From Prevotellaceae bacterium UBA1710 (GTDB taxonomy: Bacteria; Bacteroidota; Bacteroidia; Bacteroidales; Bacteroidaceae), in NCBI GenBank assembly GCA_002317355.1, contig DCJC01000038.1, positions 55,756 to 62,612 of the forward strand: a stretch of 6,857 bases of DNA. Direction: 5' to 3'. Every line of letters starts with the position of its first letter. The first letter of the stretch is position 1. Both the position numbers and the translations under genes were made by a program. Under the pieces are notes generated by a model, which saw nothing but the letters and a program-made list of their open reading frames with translations, did not search any database and was not told where the DNA came from. This document shows, piece after piece, positions 1-6,068 of the stretch.

Positions 1-1
1 C

Positions 2-3000
2 AGCGCCGAGGTAATCACTGATGGTTACATCATGGCAGCAAAGACCGCGACTCCTTATCTGAAGACTTCTACCATCGACAATGTTTCAACCGTTAAGTTC
101 ATTCATTGTGCAACAGGCGGTAGCCGTGGCTGGGGTCTCAAGGTTAAGGGTGACGGTGACGCTGATTGGGTTACTGTTTCAAATGCTTTCGCAGATCAGA
201 AAGGTACAGCTGTTACAGTTGACGTAAACCGTACCAACGTACAGCTTTGGTTCTACAACCTTGAGCCAACTCAGAATGCCTACATGACAGAACTCGAGAT
301 CAAGAGTCTGGTTGAGGTGGAGCCACGTGACTTCACAGACTTCACTATCGACTTCCGCGATGGTGACACAAAGAAATATACCGTTGTATCTCCTAAGGCT
401 GGCCTTCCTAAGGGCGTTACAGTTGACGGAGGTGAGTTCCACGACGCACAGCATGGTTTCAGCAACGTACAGATGACAGTTGCTGTTGACGGTCCGGTTA
501 AGTTCTCTATCGGTTCTTGCGGTTTAACAGACAAAGCTACAGTAAGCATTGACGGTGGTACTCCTATCGACATCGACACTAAGGCAGGTGGCTGTGACAA
601 CAGATTCGGTGAATACGCACACAGCACTACATATATCTATAATGTAGAAAAGCCAGCAACTCTCAAGTTCAACCTCGGTAAGTATTGTCCATTCATCAAG
701 GCTGAAGCTTGCGACTTTATTCCAAACGTAACAGTTTCTTACTTCAACACAGATGGTAAGCTCATCGGTGAAGAGGTTGTTGCAGGCAACTCAGAGCTCA
801 AGTACAAGTACTCTGCTTCTGACGTAAAGATTGCTGAGGGTCAGGCATTCCGTGGCTGGTTCGAGAGCAAGTCTAACACAGCAAAGAAGGTTAAGGAAGG
901 TATCGCACTCGTTGAGGATATCCGCCTCTATGCAAAGGCTACTCCTATTGAGGTTGCAAAGCTCGGAGCTATCTACAGCTATCAGCTCAACAGCACTTCT
1001 TTCTATCCAGAAGATCATGAGTTGTTCAAGACAACTGGTGAGTTCCACGATGGTCAGCACGGTTTCATCTTTGCAGCAGACCAGTCACTCAGCGTTGATG
1101 TAGCAGGAAATGCTCTTCTCGTATTCGGTACTTGCAAATATGGCAAGGCTGGCACAATGACTGTCACTGATGCAAACGGCAAGGTAGTTGGTGAGCCTAT
1201 CAATGTTCCTGTTGATACTGACAAGGATGGCGTTACAGCGTCAATCTCTTACAACGGCCCTGCTACAACTCTTACAGCAACATTCAGCAACGAGACATAT
1301 ATCCACTACCTTACAGTATATAATGTAAGCGAAATCCCAACAAAGGGTGAGAGTGGCTACTATGAGATTGCTGCTAATGATGGTGCTTCTCTCATTCTCG
1401 CTCTTGCTTCACTCAAGGATGGTGACAAGGTATTCCTCCCTAACGGTACTTACGACCTTGGCGAGACTGTTCTCACTACAATCTCTGCTAACAACGTATC
1501 TATCATCGGTGAGTCTATGGACAAGACTATCATCCGCAACGCTCCAGATAAATCAACTGAGGGTATCGGCACAACAGCAACTCTTCTGAATACATCAAAG
1601 AACCTCTACATGCAGGATCTTACTCTCCAGAATGCTCTTGACTACTATGCTCTCAATGGTACTGGCCGTGCTGTTTGTCTCCAGGATAAGGGTGAGAACA
1701 CTATCTGTAAGAACGTGAAGATGCTCTCTTATCAGGATACTTACTATTCAAACAACGCAAGTATGTTCTACTGGGAGGATTGTGAGGTTCATGGTACCGT
1801 TGACTACCTCTGCGGTGATGGTGATATTATCTATAACCGTTGTAAGTTCGTCAACGAGTCTCGTAAGCCTGAGCTCAACCAGGGTTCTACCGTTCTTTGT
1901 GCTCCTTACACTTCTGACAACATGAAGTGGGGCTATGTATTCCTTGACTGCTCTATCCAGACATTGAGTAAGGACTTCACATTTGCACGTGCTTGGGGTG
2001 GTAAGCCAAGAGCTCAGTTCCTCCGCACTACACTTCTTGAGGAAATCACAAAATCAAGACTTGCAGAAGACCGCTTTACTATTGCTGGCATGAACATTGT
2101 TGCTGACAACTTCAAAGAGTACAAGACTACCGACGTAAATGGTAAGCTCATGACTCCAAGCAGCAACGTAATTGAGTTCACACACTCATCTGGCAATAAG
2201 AAATACGAGACTGTTCTCAGCGATGCAGAGGCAGAGAAGTACACCATAGCTAACATCTTCGGTGATTGGAAGGCTGACGAAATCGCAGCTCAGATCACAG
2301 ATCCAGAGGCTGGTGATATGTTCCTCGTAAATGGCAAGATTACTTCAGTTCGTCCAACAAGCGGTAAGTATCGTATTGCAAACGCACGCGGTGGTTTCGG
2401 TCCTGTTATCGACATCGAGGCTCTTCGCCAGATTGATGGCAAGGACGTTACAGATCAGTACATCAAGAATGCGGACTTCGCACAGCAGTTCGAAGGATGG
2501 ACAGTTGAGAACTTCTCTAAGGACGACAAGACTGGCAAGGATATGTTTGCAAAGCAGAACCTCTCTGGTTGGGCAACTCAGGCATACGCTGGTTGGACCA
2601 GTCTTACCACAACAGAATACTCTTTGACTCAGAAGATCAAGCTTCCTGCAGGTAAGTACAAGCTTGTAGCTCAGGCTTTGTATCGTCAGATGATGGCATA
2701 CAACTCAGACGAGAAGACATCTCACGCTACTCTCAAGGCTGGTGACAAGTCTATTGCTATCAAGACTCTCGGCAGCGAGACTCTCAAGTCATACGCTAAT
2801 GACCTCAGTGAAGCTGCAGGTGTATTCTCTTCAGGAATGTACACTAATGAGATTGAGTTCGAAGTAACAGGTTCTGGCAGCACACTGATCGGTATCGAAG
2901 GTACATTCGATGAGAAGCAGTCATGGCTTGCTGTTGGTAGCTTCAAGCTCTATGACATGAACCAGAAGGCTGATATCATCGACATGACCAAGCGCATTGC

Positions 3001-3541
3001 CAACAACAGCTTCGAGAATGGTCTTGAGAGCTGGAAAGTTGAAGGCGCATGGGAAGGCAAGAAGAGTTCTACTGCAGAGGACAAGACCATTACTGTTGGT
3101 ACAAGCTTTGCAGAAAAGTGGCAGAACGAAAGTGCTGGTGCTCTTGCTGCTGGTAAGCTCTCTCAGACTATCACAGGTCTTGAGAATGGTAAGTACATCA
3201 TTAAGGCTGCTGCATTCGCTAATGCTGAAGGTACACAGATCTTTGCTAACGAAAAGACCGTTGCTGCTCCTACAGAGGCTGCAATCGTCAGCATCGAGAT
3301 TGAAGTAACCGACGGTAAGATCACTCTTGGTTTCGAGCGTACAGCAGCTAACAAGGCAAGCTGGACTGCAGTTGATAACTTCCAGCTCTTCTTCGTTCAG
3401 AACGAGCCTGCAACAGCTATCGAGACTGTTACCATTGAGACAATCCAAAATGCACGTCCTAAGAAGTTCATCAAGAACGGTAAGATTTGCATTATCAAGA
3501 ATGGCAAGATCTACAATGTAATGGGTGTTGCACAAGAATAA
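2..3541 (+). CDS. Multi-modular secreted pectin methylesterase (CE8), 5' end missing
   Basis: Predicted to de-esterify methylated homogalacturonan, releasing methanol, outside the cell or at its surface. The frame is open to the left edge, so the ATG at 32 is probably internal and the true start and signal peptide lie upstream. Residues are counted from that ATG. Order: beta-sandwich module (about 1-97); accessory module with GEFHDAQHGF at 134-143; InlB B-like repeat (about 232-306, with FRGWF and LYAKATP); second accessory module with GEFHDGQHGF at 336-345; CE8 beta-helix (about 444-755); two related C-terminal beta-sandwich modules (about 810-970 and 988-1130, opening NADF..GW and NNSFENGLESW); basic tail ending KNGKIYNVMGVAQE. 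CE8 motifs are GRAVCLQ (546-), SYQDTYY (Asp569, acid), GTVDYLCG (Asp591, nucleophile) and ARAW (Arg653, Trp655). Arg546 sits where Gln is usual. The tail may be a sorting signal, which is a guess. CE8 identity is confident; accessory roles are inferred. Confidence 0.9.
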   Translation, partial: SAEVITDGYIMAAKTATPYLKTSTIDNVSTVKFIHCATGGSRGWGLKVKGDGDADWVTVSNAFADQKGTAVTVDVNRTNVQLWFYNLEPTQNAYMTELEIKSLVEVEPRDFTDFTIDFRDGDTKKYTVVSPKAGLPKGVTVDGGEFHDAQHGFSNVQMTVAVDGPVKFSIGSCGLTDKATVSIDGGTPIDIDTKAGGCDNRFGEYAHSTTYIYNVEKPATLKFNLGKYCPFIKAEACDFIPNVTVSYFNTDGKLIGEEVVAGNSELKYKYSASDVKIAEGQAFRGWFESKSNTAKKVKEGIALVEDIRLYAKATPIEVAKLGAIYSYQLNSTSFYPEDHELFKTTGEFHDGQHGFIFAADQSLSVDVAGNALLVFGTCKYGKAGTMTVTDANGKVVGEPINVPVDTDKDGVTASISYNGPATTLTATFSNETYIHYLTVYNVSEIPTKGESGYYEIAANDGASLILALASLKDGDKVFLPNGTYDLGETVLTTISANNVSIIGESMDKTIIRNAPDKSTEGIGTTATLLNTSKNLYMQDLTLQNALDYYALNGTGRAVCLQDKGENTICKNVKMLSYQDTYYSNNASMFYWEDCEVHGTVDYLCGDGDIIYNRCKFVNESRKPELNQGSTVLCAPYTSDNMKWGYVFLDCSIQTLSKDFTFARAWGGKPRAQFLRTTLLEEITKSRLAEDRFTIAGMNIVADNFKEYKTTDVNGKLMTPSSNVIEFTHSSGNKKYETVLSDAEAEKYTIANIFGDWKADEIAAQITDPEAGDMFLVNGKITSVRPTSGKYRIANARGGFGPVIDIEALRQIDGKDVTDQYIKNADFAQQFEGWTVENFSKDDKTGKDMFAKQNLSGWATQAYAGWTSLTTTEYSLTQKIKLPAGKYKLVAQALYRQMMAYNSDEKTSHATLKAGDKSIAIKTLGSETLKSYANDLSEAAGVFSSGMYTNEIEFEVTGSGSTLIGIEGTFDEKQSWLAVGSFKLYDMNQKADIIDMTKRIANNSFENGLESWKVEGAWEGKKSSTAEDKTITVGTSFAEKWQNESAGALAAGKLSQTITGLENGKYIIKAAAFANAEGTQIFANEKTVAAPTEAAIVSIEIEVTDGKITLGFERTAANKASWTAVDNFQLFFVQNEPATAIETVTIETIQNARPKKFIKNGKICIIKNGKIYNVMGVAQE

Positions 3542-3543
3542 TC

Positions 3544-3627
3544 ATTAGTGAGGAATTAGGAGTTAGAAGTTTCCCCTAACGCCATACAGAACAACTTCTA
3601 ACTCCTCCTTCCTAACTCCTAACTAAT
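3544..3627. repeat. Long imperfect inverted repeat built from a GGAGTTA-type heptamer
   Basis: The left arm is 3544-3571 and the right arm 3593-3627. The inner 14 bp are perfect (AGGAGTTAGAAGTT at 3558-3571 against AACTTCTAACTCCT at 3593-3606), with a 21-base loop. The outer parts also pair with two mismatches, but the right arm is seven bases longer, which equals one heptamer unit. It starts two bases after the esterase stop codon, so in RNA it would fold a long 3' hairpin ahead of the terminator. Heptamer slippage and a dispersed intergenic repeat are inferences. Confidence 0.75.
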
Positions 3628-3630
3628 ATA

Positions 3631-3664
3631 AATAGGTGTTGTCATATAGACAGCACCTATTTTT
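3631..3664 (+). terminator. Intrinsic terminator of the pectin methylesterase gene
   Basis: A 13-bp stem is formed by AATAGGTGTTGTC (3631-3643) and GACAGCACCTATT (3649-3661), with one G-U pair and an ATATA loop. A short run of T completes it. It lies 90 bases after the stop codon and separates the esterase transcript from the lyase gene. Confidence 0.88.
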
Positions 3665-3702
3665 CGTTCATCAGGGATCTAAAGTGATATAAAATAATCT
3701 GA

Positions 3703-3765
3703 AAAATGGCTTGCGATTAAAAGATTTTTATGACATCGTCAATTTTCTTATGCGCAAGCCATTTT
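3703..3765. repeat. Palindromic element with perfect 13-bp arms
   Basis: AAAATGGCTTGCG (3703-3715) is the exact reverse complement of CGCAAGCCATTTT (3753-3765). Inside the 37-base interior there is a further small palindrome, TGACATCGTCA (3731-3741), so the whole can fold as a layered hairpin. No T-run follows in either direction, so it is not a classic terminator. The right arm runs directly into a motif that recurs inverted at 6011-6028. It may be a REP-like or MITE-like dispersed element; its family is unknown to me. Confidence 0.65.
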
Positions 3766-3777
3766 CCTAGCGATAGC
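3760..3777 (-). repeat. 18-bp repeat, left copy (inverted relative to 6011-6028)
   Basis: CATTTTCCTAGCGATAGC is the exact reverse complement of 6011-6028. The two copies lie about 2.2 kb apart on either side of the pectate lyase gene. This copy overlaps the right arm of the 13-bp palindrome at 3703-3765. Confidence 0.8.
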
Positions 3778-3914
3778 ATAAATATCGATCACACCAATTA
3801 CTGAAGCACCTGTTTTTGTTTTATTCTGACTTGTATTTTTCTACGGAAAATGAAAATATCATTTGAAAGTGATAAAAATTATCATTTTTCACTAAAAAAA
3901 AGCATAAATAACTC

Positions 3915-3944
3915 TTGTATTATAAAGAAAAAGAATTATCTTTG
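3915..3944 (+). promoter_or_regulatory. Bacteroidetes-type promoter of a short transcript
   Basis: TTG at 3915-3917, a 19-base spacer, then TATCTTTG at 3937-3944 matches the Bacteroidetes consensus of TTTG, 19-21 bases, TAnnTTTG. Transcription should start near 3949. A strong terminator follows only about 40-70 bases downstream, so the promoter drives a very short RNA or an attenuated leader. Upstream there is a nested palindrome of TATCA/TGATA half-sites (3857-3884) that could hold a regulator. Confidence 0.7.
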
Positions 3945-3948
3945 CAAC

Positions 3949-4022
3949 GTGTTTTTCATGGTATTTAGATTATTAAGGTTAATATGCACCCATAGCCTGT
4001 GAAGGTTGTGGGTGTTTTTTTT
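3949..4022 (+). ncRNA. Putative small RNA or attenuated leader (promoter to terminator)
   Basis: A consensus promoter (3915-3944) and a strong intrinsic terminator (3987-4022) define a transcript of about 74 bases. No known RNA family is recognised. It also contains a 14-codon frame, ATG at 3958 to TGA at 4000-4002, encoding MVFRLLRLICTHSL. Those codons run across the left arm of the terminator stem and stop in its loop, as expected for a translation-coupled attenuator. However, the ATG would lie only about ten bases from the RNA start, and the lyase gene downstream has its own promoter. A free-standing small RNA is at least as likely. The start point is inferred from the promoter position. 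Confidence 0.45.
3987..4022 (+). terminator. Strong intrinsic terminator of the short transcript
   Basis: CACCCATAGCC (3987-3997) pairs with GGTTGTGGGTG (4004-4014) over 11 positions, two of them G-U, around a six-base loop. Eight T follow directly (4015-4022). It ends the short unit that begins near 3949. Confidence 0.85.
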
Positions 4023-4025
4023 GAG

Positions 4026-4039
4026 CACAAAATTTTGTG
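4026..4039. promoter_or_regulatory. Perfect 14-bp palindrome, possible operator
   Basis: CACAAAATTTTGTG is perfectly self-complementary and lies just after the T-run at 4015-4022, about 140 bases upstream of the lyase promoter. It could be a dimeric regulator site, but AT-rich palindromes of this kind also arise by chance in such DNA. Confidence 0.3.
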
Positions 4040-4090
4040 TGCGATAACAAAATCCTAAACGAGCAAATTGGAATAATTACAAACACAACC

Positions 4091-4170
4091 AAAAACACAA
4101 CGAAAATATCGCAAAAAACATAGAAAAATAGACAAAAACGCAGAAATATCAAACAATTCCATAAAAAAAA
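4091..4170. other. Phased A-tracts, probable intrinsically bent DNA
   Basis: Runs of four to six A occur at 4091-4095, 4103-4106, 4113-4118, 4124-4128 and 4134-4138, with centres about 10-11.5 bases apart, close to one helical turn. A further run of eight A lies at 4163-4170. The stretch ends about 10 bases upstream of the -33 element at 4182 of the lyase promoter, where bent or UP-like DNA can raise promoter activity. The role is inferred. Confidence 0.5.
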
Positions 4171-4181
4171 CAACATTTTTC

Positions 4182-4212
4182 TTGCGACTTAGATTTATTT
4201 TTTGTACATTTG
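4182..4212 (+). promoter_or_regulatory. Promoter of the PL9 pectate lyase gene
   Basis: TTG at 4182-4184, exactly 20 bases, then TACATTTG at 4205-4212 fits the Bacteroidetes promoter consensus. Transcription should begin near 4217, giving an untranslated leader of about 85 bases. That leader holds a 10-base direct repeat, ATTTATTTCC, at 4252-4261 and 4273-4282 (21-base spacing). No Shine-Dalgarno sequence is seen before the ATG, which is normal for this phylum. Confidence 0.75.
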
Positions 4213-4301
4213 CCGCAAAGAAGTTAAGAAAAGCTCTGTAAATTGAGTCATATTTATTTCCATTTAGAATTCATTTATTTCCGCAATAATACCTGAATGT
4301 T

Positions 4302-5705
4302 ATGAAACATGTTATATTGTCACTCATTGTACTCTTCTGTACAATATCTGCATTCCCGCAGAAGACATACTTCTGTTCTCCGAACGGAAAGGCAACTGCA
4401 GAAGGAACTATAAGTTCCCCAGTTGATTTCTTGACGGGTATCGAGAAGATGTCACGCGCCGATACTCTGTATTGCCGCGGTGGACAATATGACTTCACAA
4501 ACACTATACATATTAAAAACAAGTCTGGATTCAAAACCAGCAACACCGTAATCATGGCCTACAAGAATGAGAAGCCTATCTTTGACTTCCGCAAGCAGGA
4601 ATACGGAAAACGCGGCATAATGGTTGAGTCTGACAATTTCCACATGAAGGGATTGACAATACGCTACACAGGCAAAAATGGATTGTTCAATGTTGGTTCT
4701 TATTGCATATTCGAAAATCTCGATGTTTACGGGAATGGTGATACAGGCGTTCAGATGAAGAACGGACACAGCAACCTTATTCTCAACTGCGACTCTCACG
4801 ACAATTTCGACTATAAGCTTAAAGGTATAGATGCTGCTGACTTTGGAGGTAACGCTGACGGTTTCGCTGACAAACAGTATTATGGTGGTGGCAACACCTA
4901 TCGCGGATGTCGCGCATGGAACAACTCTGATGATGGTTGGGACTTCTACGCACACTCTACAGCTTATCACGGTGGCACAATTATCGAAGACTGTATCTGC
5001 TACGGCAATGGTCCTGAGGAATACGATATGCGCAAGCACCCTCGCTACGAGACCGACAAAGAATGGTTCGATCAGTTCAAGGGCGAAGGCATCGACATCA
5101 CAGACAATGACGGTCAGCCAGGCCATGTTTCTCTGAGACACTACACCAACTACGGCAACGGCAATGGCTTCAAGCTCGGTGGCAAGCGTACCGTTCACAA
5201 CGTAACCGTTAAGAACTGCCTCGCAGTAAAGAATAGAGTTAAGGGATTCGACCAGAACAATAATCTCGGCAGCATGTGTATGTACAACAACACCAGCTAC
5301 GTCAACGGAGAGAACTACGGATTCCACAACAAAGAAGAAGGTGGCAAACTTGCAATCCGCAACTGTATCAGCCTCGATGGTCAGAGAGAAGATGTTCTCA
5401 GAACAAGACAGACTGTACACACCAATAATACTTGGGACACCAACGGAATTCAGGCAACTGCATCCGATTTCCAGTCTGTCAACTATCAGAAGTACATTCT
5501 CGCCAAGCGTCAGCCAGACGGTTCCCTCACCCCTACCCCTCTTTTCCGTCTGTCAACAAAGTCTAAGCTCATAGACGCTGGCACATACGTAGGCTCAGGC
5601 TATGCAGGCGATAAGCCTGACATTGGTGCCTACGAAGATGGCAACGCCACAGAAAACAACGAGATGATTTACTCAGAGACCTTCTCTGAAACAATCAGCC
5701 TCTAA
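4302..5705 (+). CDS. Secreted PL9-family pectate lyase
   Basis: A complete 467-residue right-handed beta-helix enzyme that should cleave de-esterified homogalacturonan (or the rhamnogalacturonan backbone, since PL9 includes both) by calcium-dependent beta-elimination. A signal peptide is clear: MKH, a hydrophobic core, then cleavage near residues 17-20. No lipobox is seen, so it is probably periplasmic or exported rather than a lipoprotein. The family signature runs NADGFADK ... NNSDDGWDF ... GNGFKLGG: Asp186, Asp210, Asp211 and Asp214 match the calcium ligands, and Lys291 matches the catalytic base. The spacing of the four Asp equals that I recall for Pel9A (209/233/234/237), but the lysine is 105 rather than 64 residues after the first, because of an insertion at about 238-280. 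The helix ends at KPDIGAYE. It has its own promoter and terminator, and lies downstream of an esterase that would create its substrate. Confidence 0.92.
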   Translation: MKHVILSLIVLFCTISAFPQKTYFCSPNGKATAEGTISSPVDFLTGIEKMSRADTLYCRGGQYDFTNTIHIKNKSGFKTSNTVIMAYKNEKPIFDFRKQEYGKRGIMVESDNFHMKGLTIRYTGKNGLFNVGSYCIFENLDVYGNGDTGVQMKNGHSNLILNCDSHDNFDYKLKGIDAADFGGNADGFADKQYYGGGNTYRGCRAWNNSDDGWDFYAHSTAYHGGTIIEDCICYGNGPEEYDMRKHPRYETDKEWFDQFKGEGIDITDNDGQPGHVSLRHYTNYGNGNGFKLGGKRTVHNVTVKNCLAVKNRVKGFDQNNNLGSMCMYNNTSYVNGENYGFHNKEEGGKLAIRNCISLDGQREDVLRTRQTVHTNNTWDTNGIQATASDFQSVNYQKYILAKRQPDGSLTPTPLFRLSTKSKLIDAGTYVGSGYAGDKPDIGAYEDGNATENNEMIYSETFSETISL

Positions 5706-5778
5706 ATAATACACCTATAATCTAGCATGACAACAAGTGAAGGGAGTTAATTAAAAATTGAAAATTTTAGGTAATATA

Positions 5779-5810
5779 GAAGGTGCAAGATTTCTCTTGT
5801 ACCTTCTTCT
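5779..5810 (+). terminator. Intrinsic terminator of the pectate lyase gene
   Basis: GAAGGTGCAAGA (5779-5790) pairs with TCTTGTACCTTC (5795-5806) over 12 positions with one G-U pair and a four-base loop. A T-rich tail follows (TTCTTCTT). It lies 74 bases after the lyase stop codon. Confidence 0.83.
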
Positions 5811-5836
5811 TGTGCCATTTCTATATTCCAAATTCA

Positions 5837-5892
5837 CCTCCTATATGCCTCCCTTATACCTCTCTTATGGTTCCCATGTGACTCCCATTTCC
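5837..5892. repeat. Degenerate tandem array, about 11-bp period
   Basis: Five imperfect pyrimidine-rich units follow one another: CCTCCTATATG (5837), CCTCCCTTATA (5848), CCTCTCTTATGG (5859), TTCCCATGTGA (5871) and CTCCCATTTCC (5882). The period of 11-12 bases puts the C-rich faces on the same side of the helix. The last unit is shared with the hairpin at 5881-5917. No function is known to me. The gap 5706-6068 otherwise holds only the terminator and short palindromes. Confidence 0.5.
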
Positions 5893-5917
5893 AATATGGT
5901 TAAAAATGGGAGTTTTT
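5881..5917 (+). terminator. Second terminator-like hairpin after the lyase gene
   Basis: ACTCCCATTT (5881-5890) and AAATGGGAGT (5904-5913) form a perfect 10-bp stem with a 13-base loop, followed by four T. The orientation suits plus-strand transcripts, yet a better terminator lies 75 bases upstream. It may be a backup terminator or part of the repeat array it overlaps. Confidence 0.5.
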
Positions 5918-6010
5918 AGGGTATTTCACCAGTTTTTCGAGATAAGAATTGTTCGATTTTTCCGTTTTCTGAAAACAAATAACAAACTGTTTTGGAGTGA
6001 GAAAGATTAG

Positions 6011-6028
6011 GCTATCGCTAGGAAAATG
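6011..6028 (+). repeat. 18-bp repeat, right copy (inverted relative to 3760-3777)
   Basis: GCTATCGCTAGGAAAATG is the exact reverse complement of 3760-3777. Just after it, CCTGATGGAC resembles CCTGATGAAC, which is found about 90 bases further along the other copy (minus strand near 3667-3676). This copy could therefore be an internally deleted version of the same element. The 18-bp match is seen directly; the deletion model is inference. Confidence 0.8.
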
Positions 6029-6068
6029 CCTGATGGACCTTTGACAATTTCACTACTTCAAAAAATAA

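Noticed and set aside
2921..3535. Minus-strand 204-residue frame opposite the end of the esterase gene
   Set aside because: Shadow of the strongly codon-biased plus-strand gene; Leu/Ser/Cys-rich with no recognisable domain.
3979..4176. Minus-strand 65-residue frame rich in Phe, Leu and Val, resembling a membrane protein
   Set aside because: It is the complement of the A-tract region; the hydrophobic residues follow from poly-A runs on the plus strand. It also overlaps a terminator and has no promoter or start signal.
4452..5420. Long minus-strand frame (322 residues) opposite the lyase gene
   Set aside because: It is antisense to a clear PL9 gene whose motifs and codon bias are on the plus strand. 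The composition (Val, Ile and Cys excess) is that of a shadow frame.
5964..5976. GTTTTCTGAAAAC odd palindrome
   Set aside because: Only six bases per arm in AT-rich DNA, with no T-run and no nearby promoter; likely chance.
3703..6028. CRISPR array or insertion sequence explaining the repeats
   Set aside because: No regular repeat-spacer spacing, no cas genes and no transposase frame is present. The repeats are inverted pairs rather than an array.
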